A stretch of 14,046 bases of DNA from an uncultured Phocaeicola sp. (GTDB lineage Bacteria; Bacteroidota; Bacteroidia; Bacteroidales; Bacteroidaceae), in contig CARCZS010000041.1 in the NCBI GenBank assembly GCA_948956705.1, positions 1 to 14,046 on the forward strand, read 5' to 3'. The position numbers and the translations under genes were made by a program. The first letter of the stretch is position 1; the number at the start of each line of letters is the position of its first letter. The notes beneath the pieces are model-generated. The model did no database searches. It was not told the origin of the DNA and saw only the letters and a program-made list of their open reading frames with translations. This document shows, in pieces, positions 7,847 to 14,046 of this stretch.

Positions 7847-8430
7847 ATCGCTGCAAATTTACGTATTTCCTTGTTCCAAACAGGCGTTGTATAGAGCAAA
7901 TTTATCGCTTCTTCGGCTGTTGAAGCCACCTTCCAGATCACAACATGCTCTTTACGCATAAAATTACCCTCCACCGCCCTTTGCAGCATTTCAAGCAAAG
8001 GATTATAAAACCCGTTGATATTCAAGATGATTATCGGATTAAGATAAAGCCCCAGCTGCTTCCAGGTGATGATTTCAAGCAATTCCTCCAATGTGCCGCA
8101 ACCTCCGGGCAATGCAATGACACCATCGGACAAATCGGCCATCATCCGTTTACGCTCGTGCATGGTTTCCGTCTCAATCAATCGGGTCAGCCCTGTATGG
8201 TGCCACCCCTGCTCCACCATAAAATGAGGGATTACCCCCGTCACCGTACCGCCTGCAGCCAATGCTGCATCGGAGGTAGCCGACATCAGGCCGATACAGC
8301 CTGCCCCGTTAATCAGATTGATCTTCTTTTCAGCCAGAAGACGTCCTAATTCTTCCGCTACATCAAAATACACCTTCGCTATCTTTGTGCTGGACGCACT
8401 ATATACACATACATTCTTTATATCATTCAT
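7843..8430 (-). CDS. LOG-family protein (TIGR00730-type Rossmann fold)
   Basis: This 195-residue cytoplasmic protein carries the LOG-family signatures MHERKRMM (90-97) and PGGCGTLEE (108-116). Its phosphate loop is NGAGCIGLM (41-49) in a Rossmann-like fold. Characterised members are cytokinin riboside 5'-monophosphate phosphoribohydrolases, which release a free base from a nucleoside monophosphate; many bacterial ones act on AMP-like substrates. The ATG at 8430 puts the first strand (KNVCVYSASS) at the expected place. An in-frame ATG at 8490 would add 20 residues of unlikely composition. The gene overlaps DUF4271 by 4 nt and starts 116 nt after metK on the same strand. I find no clear -7 element or terminator in that gap, so read-through from metK is possible. 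The substrate is unknown. Confidence 0.9.
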   Translation of the reverse strand: MNDIKNVCVYSASSTKIAKVYFDVAEELGRLLAEKKINLINGAGCIGLMSATSDAALAAGGTVTGVIPHFMVEQGWHHTGLTRLIETETMHERKRMMADLSDGVIALPGGCGTLEELLEIITWKQLGLYLNPIIILNINGFYNPLLEMLQRAVEGNFMRKEHVVIWKVASTAEEAINLLYTTPVWNKEIRKFAAI

Positions 8431-8546
8431 ATAATTCCTTATGTTTTCGGGCGGATCCAATCCTCCCCTGCCAGCCCCAATGATGCTCATTGCCGCAGGA
8501 ACGAATTGAATTCGCCCGTATACATCACCATATTCGAATCCGTTTC

Positions 8547-9839
8547 TTACAAACCGAACGCTTCCTTTATCTTATCCACATAATCCAGCTTCTCCCAAGT
8601 GAACAGTTCCACTTCCAGCGTCTTTGCTTCATGATACATGGATTCGTATGTCTTGGTCACCACTTTCGGCTCACGTCCCATGTGACCGTAAGAAGCTGTT
8701 TCCTCATAAATAGGATTACGCAGTTTCAAACGCTCTTCAATGGCTTTCGGACGCAGATCGAACAGTTCGTCTATTTTCTTAGCAATCTCTCCGTCGCTCA
8801 GTTTCACATTGCTGCGACCGTACGTATTTACGTAGATATTGATAGGACGGGCCACGCCAATGGCGTATGACACCTGCACCAGCATTTCATCGGCAACACC
8901 GGCAGCAACCATATTCTTTGCGATATGGCGTGCTGCATAGGCAGCACTACGGTCTACCTTACTGGGGTCTTTTCCTGAGAACGCCCCGCCACCGTGAGCA
9001 CCTTTTCCACCGTATGTATCCACAATAATCTTACGGCCGGTCAAACCGGTATCTCCATGAGGACCGCCGATCACAAACTTACCTGTAGGGTTCACATGAT
9101 AAACTATCCGGTCATTGAACAAAGCCAATACTTCTTCATTATGAATTCCGGCAATGACACGTGGCATCAGGATTTCAATCACATCCTGACGAATCTTGGC
9201 CAACATCTCTTCGTCGGCCTTCAACTGAGCTTCTTTGGAAGAATCAGCCGGGGTTACAAACTCGTCATGCTGGGTAGAAACCACAATCGTATCAATGCGT
9301 ACCGGCTTGCCGTTATCATCGTATTCAATAGTAACCTGGCTCTTGGCGTCGGGACGAAGATAAGTCATCACCTTCCCTTCACGACGGATTTCGGCCAGTA
9401 CCATCAACAGTTTATGTGCCAGGTCCAGTGACAGCGGCATATAGTTTTCCGTTTCATTGGTAGCATAACCAAACATCATTCCCTGGTCGCCCGCACCCTG
9501 GTTCATAGGGTCCTCGCGTTCCACGCCACGGTTGATATCCGCACTTTGTTCGTGAATGGCAGAAAATACGCCACAGGAGTTTCCTTCGAACATATATTCG
9601 CTTTTGGTATAACCGATACGGTTAATCACTTCACGTGCAATGCGCTGCAAATCTACATACGCCTTGGTTTTCACTTCTCCAGCCAGCACTACCTGTCCGG
9701 TAGTCACCAGGGTTTCGCAAGCTACTTTCGAACTGGGGTCAAACGCCAACAGTTTATCAAGCACAGCGTCCGATATTTGATCGGCCACTTTGTCGGGGTG
9801 TCCTTCAGACACCGATTCGGATGTGAATAAATATCCCAT
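8547..9839 (-). CDS. metK: S-adenosylmethionine synthase
   Basis: This 430-residue cytoplasmic enzyme makes S-adenosylmethionine from methionine and ATP. Signatures are SEGHPDK (11-17), the [12 protein letters not shown] hexapeptide region (115-126) and the glycine-rich P-loop-like [15 protein letters not shown] (277-291). It is about 45 residues longer than the E. coli enzyme, which I believe is usual in Bacteroidetes; the extra length includes the acidic/lysine segment near 195-220. The ATG at 9839 gives the expected [17 protein letters not shown] start. The 5' leader of about 155 nt contains a SAM-II-like aptamer (9938-9987), so product feedback is likely. Just before the start codon is an AT-rich repetitive stretch without a Shine-Dalgarno. 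The LOG gene follows downstream on the same strand. Confidence 0.97.
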   Translation of the reverse strand: MGYLFTSESVSEGHPDKVADQISDAVLDKLLAFDPSSKVACETLVTTGQVVLAGEVKTKAYVDLQRIAREVINRIGYTKSEYMFEGNSCGVFSAIHEQSADINRGVEREDPMNQGAGDQGMMFGYATNETENYMPLSLDLAHKLLMVLAEIRREGKVMTYLRPDAKSQVTIEYDDNGKPVRIDTIVVSTQHDEFVTPADSSKEAQLKADEEMLAKIRQDVIEILMPRVIAGIHNEEVLALFNDRIVYHVNPTGKFVIGGPHGDTGLTGRKIIVDTYGGKGAHGGGAFSGKDPSKVDRSAAYAARHIAKNMVAAGVADEMLVQVSYAIGVARPINIYVNTYGRSNVKLSDGEIAKKIDELFDLRPKAIEERLKLRNPIYEETASYGHMGREPKVVTKTYESMYHEAKTLEVELFTWEKLDYVDKIKEAFGL

Positions 9840-9840
9840 T

Positions 9841-9880
9841 CTAAATTGAAAATTAAGAATTAAAAATTAAAAGTTAATTC
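9841..9880. repeat. AT-rich degenerate repeat abutting the metK start codon
   Basis: The stretch consists of near-repeats of AATTAA separated by short A-runs, with little G or C, ending one base from the metK ATG. On the minus strand it forms the last 40 nt of the metK leader. It contains several mutually exclusive weak AT hairpins. It may keep the ribosome entry site unstructured in a lineage that rarely uses Shine-Dalgarno pairing; that role is inferred. Confidence 0.5.
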
Positions 9881-9937
9881 GTTAACCACCTTGGGAAGTT
9901 ATCAGAGTAGATAAATGTAAATAAGAAAGTCAATGTA

Positions 9938-9987
9938 TTTTTTAGCATTTTTTTCTGTGGTTGCAAGCTACTCAAATCTCTCCACTG
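9938..9987 (-). promoter_or_regulatory. SAM-II-like riboswitch aptamer in the metK leader
   Basis: On the minus strand the leader has GTGG (9985-9982), GATTT (9978-9974), seven bases, TTGCAA (9966-9961), CCAC (9960-9957), an A-rich spacer and GCTAAAAAA (9946-9938). GTGG/CCAC forms the P1 stem. The loop can pair with the 3' GCTA block, through TAGC/GCTA or TTGCA/TGC-AA, to make an H-type pseudoknot. GATTT, a 7-nt gap, TTGCA and the distal GCTAAAAA are the conserved blocks, in order and near the spacing, of the SAM-II class. The location before metK and at the predicted mRNA 5' end supports SAM sensing. P1 is short (4 bp), and there is no nearby Shine-Dalgarno as in proteobacterial examples. 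A covariance-model search was not possible here. Confidence 0.75.
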
Positions 9988-10000
9988 TTTTTAACGGCTG

Positions 10001-10008
10001 CAAAGATA
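10001..10008 (-). promoter_or_regulatory. Probable metK promoter -7 element
   Basis: TATCTTTG on the minus strand is the preferred Bacteroidetes -7 sequence. No convincing TTTG lies at the -33 position. The predicted start, about 9993-9996, falls 6-10 nt before the first base of the SAM-II-like aptamer, so the aptamer would be the first structure made. The mRNA leader would be about 155 nt. Confidence 0.6.
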
Positions 10009-10104
10009 AGCATTATTCCTTAACCATTCTATAAATTCCCGGTTCTTTAACATTGGAATAGCAATTATTTAGAAGAAATTAAACCTAATCTGACCGATTT
10101 CCGT

Positions 10105-10112
10105 TAATTTTG
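10105..10112 (+). promoter_or_regulatory. Possible -7 element directly before the efflux gene
   Basis: TAATTTTG fits TAnnTTTG and ends only 4 nt before the ATG at 10117. If used, transcription would begin at or within a few bases of the start codon, giving a leaderless or near-leaderless mRNA. No TTTG is found at the usual upstream spacing, so chance occurrence in AT-rich DNA is possible. Confidence 0.35.
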
Positions 10113-10116
10113 CATC

Positions 10117-11493
10117 ATGAGCAAAGAAAAGACCGCATTTATACCTAAACAATATTTCGCAGTGGTAGCCGTACTGCTGGCTATCATGATGTCCGTACTG
10201 GACGGAACCATTATGAATATCGCATTACCCACGCTGGCACACGATTTCGATGTCACCCCTTCCAATGCCATCTGGATTGTCAATGCCTATCAACTGGTAA
10301 TTACCATGACCTTGCTATCATTTGCCTCATTAGGTGATATTTACGGTTACAGACGGATATTTCTGACCGGCATCTCCATTTTTGCAGGCGCCTCTTTGGC
10401 CTGCGCCCTCTCGGACTCTTTCTGGATGCTGACTGTCTCCCGTATCATTCAAGGTTTCGGGGCGGCCTGTGTAATGAGTGTCAATACCGCCCTTATCCGT
10501 TTAATTTACCCGCCGCAGATACTAGGGCGCGGAATGGGCGTAAATGCCATGGTAGTAGCTGTTTCGGCCGCCGCAGGTCCATCCATTGCAGGCAGTATCT
10601 TAGCATTGGGAAGCTGGCACTGGCTTTTTGTAATCAACATTCCTTTGGGATTGGCTGCATTAGTGATCGGACATCGGTTCTTACCGCATAATCCGGCTTC
10701 AGACACAAAACACAAGTTTGATAAAATCAGTGCAATAGCCAACGCACTGACCTTCGGGTTGTTAATTTATACCTTGGAAGGTTTTGCACACGCCGAAAAC
10801 AGAAAGTTCATTGCCATCCAGTTGGTTTTGTTAATCATAATCGGCACTTATTTCATCCGCCGCCAACTGAAGGAAACGACCCCTATCCTACCTGTGGACT
10901 TACTGAAGATTCCTATTTTCGCTCTTTCTATCGGTACTTCCATCACCTCATTCACCGCCCAGATGCTGGCTATGGTTTCCTTACCGTTTTTTATGCAGAA
11001 TATATTGGGATACAGCGCCGTACAGATCGGTTTGCTACTTACCCCCTGGCCATTGGCTACCATCCTGACCGCACCACTTGCAGGCAGACTGGTAGAGAAA
11101 GTACATCCCGGATTGCTGGGAGGCATCGGCATGGCCATCTTCGCTACCGGCCTATTCACACTCTATTTGCTTCCCCCCCATCCGGCAGAATGGAATATCA
11201 TCTGGCGAATGGCACTCTGTGGTATGGGCTTCGGGCTGTTCCAGACGCCCAATAATGTAACCATTGTTTCTTCCGCTCCCACTCACAGAAGCGGTGGAGC
11301 CAGCGGTATGCTAGGTACGGCGCGTCTGTTAGGTCAGACTTTGGGAACCACACTGGTTGCTTTGTTGTTCCGTATGTTCGCCGAAGGACATCGGGCGCAG
11401 GCTTGTTTGTTATTAGCCATATTCTTTGCCATTGCCGCAGGCGTGGTAAGCAGTATCCGTATGACACAGGCTTCTCCGGCAGGAAAGAAATAA
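10117..11493 (+). CDS. MFS drug-efflux transporter, DHA2 type
   Basis: This 458-residue inner-membrane protein is a major facilitator of the drug:H+ antiporter-2 group, usually with 14 membrane helices. Seen motifs are LDGTIMNIALP in the first helix (28-38, the DHA2 signature with D29), motif A GDIYGYRR (73-80), motif B SRIIQGFGAA (108-117) and motif C GPSIAGSILAL (154-164). These are followed by WLFVINIPLG (169-178), typical of DHA2. It is slightly shorter than many 14-helix members. It probably exports drugs or other small amphipathic compounds using the proton gradient; the substrate is not predictable. The ATG at 10117 is the natural start. It is divergent from metK across 277 bp and 140 bp upstream of the EEP gene, with a separate promoter candidate there. 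No regulator gene is adjacent. Confidence 0.92.
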   Translation: MSKEKTAFIPKQYFAVVAVLLAIMMSVLDGTIMNIALPTLAHDFDVTPSNAIWIVNAYQLVITMTLLSFASLGDIYGYRRIFLTGISIFAGASLACALSDSFWMLTVSRIIQGFGAACVMSVNTALIRLIYPPQILGRGMGVNAMVVAVSAAAGPSIAGSILALGSWHWLFVINIPLGLAALVIGHRFLPHNPASDTKHKFDKISAIANALTFGLLIYTLEGFAHAENRKFIAIQLVLLIIIGTYFIRRQLKETTPILPVDLLKIPIFALSIGTSITSFTAQMLAMVSLPFFMQNILGYSAVQIGLLLTPWPLATILTAPLAGRLVEKVHPGLLGGIGMAIFATGLFTLYLLPPHPAEWNIIWRMALCGMGFGLFQTPNNVTIVSSAPTHRSGGASGMLGTARLLGQTLGTTLVALLFRMFAEGHRAQACLLLAIFFAIAAGVVSSIRMTQASPAGKK

Positions 11494-11554
11494 AGCCCCG
11501 GCAAGTTGTTGAACAGAAACATTTCCTTTCTGATAAAAACTTTCTCTTGTTTTT

Positions 11555-11562
11555 TATCTTTG
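11555..11562 (+). promoter_or_regulatory. Upstream copy of a TATCTTTG -7-like element
   Basis: TATCTTTG here is an exact copy of the element at 11592-11599, 37 bp upstream. Its last five bases form the left arm of CTTTG-AGGG-CAAAG (11558-11571). It may be a second promoter for the EEP gene or a chance match; no -33 TTTG lies at normal spacing. Confidence 0.3.
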
Positions 11563-11591
11563 AGGGCAAAGAAAAAAAGAATGAATTTATC

Positions 11592-11599
11592 TATCTTTG
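11592..11599 (+). promoter_or_regulatory. Probable promoter -7 element for the EEP-acyltransferase operon
   Basis: TATCTTTG matches the Bacteroidetes -7 consensus exactly and lies 34 bp before the ATG at 11634. The predicted leader is about 28 nt. No clear -33 TTTG is seen 19-21 nt upstream. A strong terminator after the efflux gene is not visible, so read-through from it may add to expression. Confidence 0.5.
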
Positions 11600-11633
11600 G
11601 AGAGAATTTAAACAATCAAAACCTGATGAATAT

Positions 11634-12377
11634 ATGAAAAAGACATTGCTCTTACTTTTTACCCTTCTTTTAGCCCTGTCGGCACAATCACAAAATTCGT
11701 TACGGCTAATGACCTATAACATTAAAAATGCAAACGGAATGGATGATGTATGCGACTTCCAACGCATAGCCGATGTAATCAATCATATCCACCCCGAAGT
11801 GGTAGCCTTGCAGGAACTGGACAGCATGACCCACCGCAGCGGACAAAAATACGTACTGGGCGAGATAGCCGGACGTACGCAAATGCACGCTTACTTTGCC
11901 CCTGCCATTGATTACGACGGAGGAAAATATGGTATCGGACTTCTCACCAAAGAAATTCCCGTCAGCCTGAAAACCATGACACTTCCCGGACGGGAAGAAG
12001 CACGTGCGCTGATTATGGCAGAGTTCGACAACTACATTTATTGTTGCACCCATCTGTCTCTCACCGAAGAAGACCGCATGGCCTCACTGGAGCTTATAAA
12101 AGACTTTGCCGCCGCTCACAAAAAACCTTTTTTCCTGGCCGGCGACCTGAATGCCGAACCCGAATCCGCATTCATAAAATACTTGCAACAGGATTTTCAG
12201 ATACTTTCTGACGTAAACCAGCATACATTTCCGGCTCCCGCCCCTACAGAAACCATTGATTATATTACAGCACTGAAACAGAACATGAAAGGCTTCACAG
12301 TAACCTCCGCACAGGTAGTAAATGAACCGGTAGCATCAGATCACCGTCCCTTAGTAGTGGTGCTTGAACAAAAATAA
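11634..12377 (+). CDS. Secreted endonuclease/exonuclease/phosphatase family protein
   Basis: This 247-residue protein starts with a signal peptide (MKKTLLLLFTLLLALSAQSQ), so it acts outside the cytoplasm. The EEP fold (DNase I, AP endonuclease, sphingomyelinase, inositol phosphatase relatives) is shown by TYNIK with N29, QELD with E61, CTHL with H140, AGDLNAEP with D171 and N173, and SDHRPL with D236-H237. These are the metal-binding and catalytic positions of the family, all intact. Substrate could be nucleic acid, a phospholipid or a phosphorylated metabolite; sequence does not decide. The frame is open further upstream into the efflux gene, but the ATG at 11634 gives a clean signal peptide after a promoter-like element. 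The acyltransferase gene begins 14 nt downstream, forming an operon. Confidence 0.9.
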   Translation: MKKTLLLLFTLLLALSAQSQNSLRLMTYNIKNANGMDDVCDFQRIADVINHIHPEVVALQELDSMTHRSGQKYVLGEIAGRTQMHAYFAPAIDYDGGKYGIGLLTKEIPVSLKTMTLPGREEARALIMAEFDNYIYCCTHLSLTEEDRMASLELIKDFAAAHKKPFFLAGDLNAEPESAFIKYLQQDFQILSDVNQHTFPAPAPTETIDYITALKQNMKGFTVTSAQVVNEPVASDHRPLVVVLEQK

Positions 12378-12391
12378 GCCCAACAGAGAAT

Positions 12392-13534
12392 ATGGAAATA
12401 AATAAAAGAGAGAACATCGGATGGATAGACTTGCTACGCGTCACCGCCTGTTTTTTAGTTGTATTCGCCCATTGCTGTGACCCTTTTGTGGCACGTTTTG
12501 ACACAGACCGTCCTACTTTTCTGCAAGGGTGCGCATTGGGAAGTGCCGTACGCTGTTGCGTGCCCTTGTTTGTGATGATGACAGGAGTGCTGCTGTTTCC
12601 TGTACGAAACGGCATGAGTGAATTTTACAAAAAGCGGATCGGCCGCATTGTTGTCCCGCTTATCTTCTGGTCGGTCATGCTGCCTGTATTGTATTTCATT
12701 TATCTGAATTACATCACCACGACAGACAATCCTACCATAGACATGTCCGCCTTCACCCTGGAAATGACTATCACGAAGATTTGGACATTCATTTTCAATT
12801 TCAACTATGACACCACTCCTCTGTGGTATCTGTATATGCTGGTGGGGCTCTACTTCATCATCCCCATCTTCCATGCATGGATGGAGCGTGCTACCCGGAA
12901 AGATATCAAGCTATTTCTTTCCATCTGGGGCATCTCCTTGTTCCTTCCCTACATAAAGATGGCCGCTCCCGCACTGGGATATATCGGCAACTGGGGCAAT
13001 ATGGATATCCTGGGAGTGTGCGACTGGAATGCATTCGGTTCATTTTATTATGTTTCCGGATTTATCGGCTATCTGATACTGGCCCATTATCTGGTAAAAT
13101 ACCCGCTGCAATGGAGTTGGAGAAAAACCCTGGCTATCGGTATCCCTATGTTTGTGACAGGGTACGCCATCACTTTCGGCGGCTACCTCATCATGCAGGA
13201 ATATTTTCCGGGAAACTACGCCTATCTGGAAATAGTATGGCTTTTCGGCGGCATCAATGTATTTATGATGACATTTCCTGTTTTTGTCTGCATACAGAAG
13301 CTTAAAATACCTTCTTCGCCTGTTCTTTCAAAAGTGGCATCCATGACCTTCGGCATTTATCTGTGTCATTTCGTCTTCGTGCAAATGGGATATGACTTGT
13401 TCGCCTCGCTGTTGCCTCAGGGGATTCCTGCCATAATACACATTATTTGCATGGCCGTAACAGCCTTTCTCATCAGCTACCTGGTGGTCAGAGGGATGTA
13501 TGCATGCAAATGGACCAGAAGATTTGTGGCGTAA
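12392..13534 (+). CDS. Acyltransferase family 3 membrane protein
   Basis: This 380-residue integral membrane protein of the acyltransferase-3 (OafA/WecH-like) family has about ten predicted membrane helices. Family marks are WIDLLR (11-16, with R16), the likely catalytic H27 in VVFAHCC, VPLFVMMTG (57-65), the basic YKKRIGRIVVP (79-89), LWYLYMLVGLYFIIP (144-158) and FGIYLCHF (320-327) near the end. Such proteins move acetyl or other acyl groups across the inner membrane onto surface sugars, peptidoglycan or small molecules. The start 14 nt after the secreted EEP gene suggests co-expression and an envelope-related role. The acceptor is unknown. No clear intrinsic terminator follows. The IS66-like element lies 148 bp beyond the stop, so the gene is intact. 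Confidence 0.92.
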   Translation: MEINKRENIGWIDLLRVTACFLVVFAHCCDPFVARFDTDRPTFLQGCALGSAVRCCVPLFVMMTGVLLFPVRNGMSEFYKKRIGRIVVPLIFWSVMLPVLYFIYLNYITTTDNPTIDMSAFTLEMTITKIWTFIFNFNYDTTPLWYLYMLVGLYFIIPIFHAWMERATRKDIKLFLSIWGISLFLPYIKMAAPALGYIGNWGNMDILGVCDWNAFGSFYYVSGFIGYLILAHYLVKYPLQWSWRKTLAIGIPMFVTGYAITFGGYLIMQEYFPGNYAYLEIVWLFGGINVFMMTFPVFVCIQKLKIPSSPVLSKVASMTFGIYLCHFVFVQMGYDLFASLLPQGIPAIIHIICMAVTAFLISYLVVRGMYACKWTRRFVA

Positions 13535-13704
13535 AAACAACGGATTCAAAACACAAGGAGTTACAGTATCCAGTTGGCTGATTATTTCCTTCAAATTCTT
13601 CATTTACTTATTAAGTGTTGATAACCAATTATTTACCATGATTGATTTATTCATAAATTCTTCATCATTTTGTCATAGGATAGTAAGCGTCTCCGCGATT
13701 CTAT

Positions 13705-13736
13705 CTTGTCGCCCATTTTTCATTCTTATATTTTTG
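13705..13736 (+). promoter_or_regulatory. Promoter inside the IS left end
   Basis: TTG at 13706-13708 and TATTTTTG at 13729-13736 are separated by 20 nt, a good fit to the Bacteroidetes -33/-7 pattern. Transcription would start near 13742 and reach the ATG at 13759 with a leader of about 17 nt. The -33 lies within the terminal region, where a bound transposase could interfere with transcription. Confidence 0.55.
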
Positions 13737-13758
13737 CCATGTATAAAAATGAATCATT

Positions 13759-14046
13759 ATGGATTTAGCAGAAAATCGATTTGGAAAAACCTGGAAACAT
13801 TTCCTTGAAGTATTGAAAGTAGACTACAATTGTTCTTTAGCCGATGTTTGCCGTGATCAGCATACCACTCTTGGAGGTATGAGTTCCTGGATGTCCAGAC
13901 GGGGTTATAGCGTTAAACAAGCCAAGGCAGATGTGGTCCGTGATTATTATGGCGGCGTTGAACCCTCCCGACCGACAACTTCCTCTCCTTCGTTCACTCA
14001 AATAGCCCCCGTCATGTTGTCGGAAGAAGAGTTTAGTCTTTCCGGG
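13759..14046 (+). CDS. IS66-like first transposition gene (TnpA-like), 3' truncated by window
   Basis: From the ATG at 13759 a frame of 96 codons runs open to the window edge. The N-terminal part, FGKTWKHFLEVLKVDYNCSL, leads into a helix-turn-helix-like region (LADVCRDQHTTLGGMSSWMSRRGYSV). A polar Pro/Ser-rich linker and APVMLSEEEF follow. This resembles the small accessory DNA-binding protein encoded ahead of tnpB and tnpC in Bacteroidales IS66 elements. It would help bind the element ends. The call is from pattern memory and from its place just inside the terminal repeat; the catalytic transposase is not in view. Confidence 0.65.
   Translation, partial: MDLAENRFGKTWKHFLEVLKVDYNCSLADVCRDQHTTLGGMSSWMSRRGYSVKQAKADVVRDYYGGVEPSRPTTSSPSFTQIAPVMLSEEEFSLSG

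Larger units (their letters stand above)
13683..14046 (+). mobile_element. Left end of an IS66-like insertion sequence, cut by window edge
   Basis: The segment beginning GTAAGCGTCTCCGCG at 13683 has the GTAAGCG start typical of IS66-family terminal repeats. It is followed by an internal promoter and an open reading frame resembling the first gene of these elements. IS66 elements usually duplicate 8 bp of target; the 8 bp just outside are ATAGGATA (13675-13682). The right end, tnpB and tnpC are outside the window, so the assignment rests on the terminus, the small gene and their arrangement. Confidence 0.65.

Noticed and set aside
8431..8490. Upstream ATG for the LOG gene
   Set aside because: The extra 20 residues do not fit the fold; the first beta strand begins right after the ATG at 8430.
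8502..8514. Palindrome CGAATT-G-AATTCG between metK and the LOG gene
   Set aside because: No U-tract or promoter element accompanies it, so neither a terminator nor an operator can be supported.
11403..11633. In-frame upstream extension of the EEP gene, overlapping the end of the efflux gene
   Set aside because: It would place 77 unlikely residues before a clean signal peptide, and a promoter-like element lies inside the extension.
13593..13665. Direct repeat AAATTCTTCAT at 13593-13603 and 13655-13665
   Set aside because: Only 11 bp in AT-rich DNA, two copies, and neither abuts the IS end; chance is sufficient.
13500..13808. Plus-strand open frame of about 100 codons across the acyltransferase end and the IS terminus
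   Set aside because: It spans the IS boundary, overlaps two better genes in other frames and has no family signature.
1..14046. CRISPR array, rRNA genes, prophage genes or a defence island
   Set aside because: No regularly spaced repeats, rRNA sequence or matching protein signatures were seen in the window.

Overview
The window reads as a chromosomal segment of a Bacteroidales bacterium, most likely Bacteroides or Phocaeicola. The evidence is the repeated Bacteroidetes-type -7 promoter element (TAnnTTTG, often TATCTTTG), the lack of clear Shine-Dalgarno sequences, and Bacteroidales-style proteins: a secreted tricorn-like S41 peptidase, a 430-residue MetK and a DUF4271 membrane protein next to HemD. 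No species call is possible from the sequence alone.

Layout. A tRNA-Gln(TTG), cut by the left edge, is transcribed leftward and is divergent from a secreted tricorn-type protease (183-3437, +). The protease converges on a long minus-strand block through a bidirectional terminator near 3456-3500. In transcription order (right to left) the minus block is metK, a LOG-family protein, DUF4271, hemD, rnpA, yidD, a TatD-family hydrolase and tyrS. Several junctions are tight: ATGA stop/start overlaps for LOG-DUF4271 and rnpA-yidD, a 4-nt gap for DUF4271-hemD, and a 14-nt gap for yidD-tatD. Divergent from metK on the plus strand are a DHA2-type drug-efflux transporter, a secreted endonuclease/exonuclease/phosphatase (EEP) protein and an acyltransferase-3 membrane protein; the last two form a short operon. 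The right edge enters an IS66-like insertion sequence, with its left terminal repeat, an internal promoter and the start of its first gene.

How the parts work together. The minus block is mostly housekeeping: S-adenosylmethionine (SAM) synthesis, tRNA 5' maturation, membrane protein insertion and tyrosyl-tRNA charging. The plus-strand trio looks like an envelope or accessory set. The most notable non-coding signal is in the metK leader. At the predicted 5' end of the mRNA are conserved blocks with the spacing of the SAM-II riboswitch aptamer, so metK is probably feedback-regulated by its product. A second notable arrangement lies between hemD and rnpA, where the rnpA promoter sits in the loop of a candidate terminator hairpin. 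Apart from these, I see no multi-gene defence, secondary-metabolite or CRISPR system in the window.
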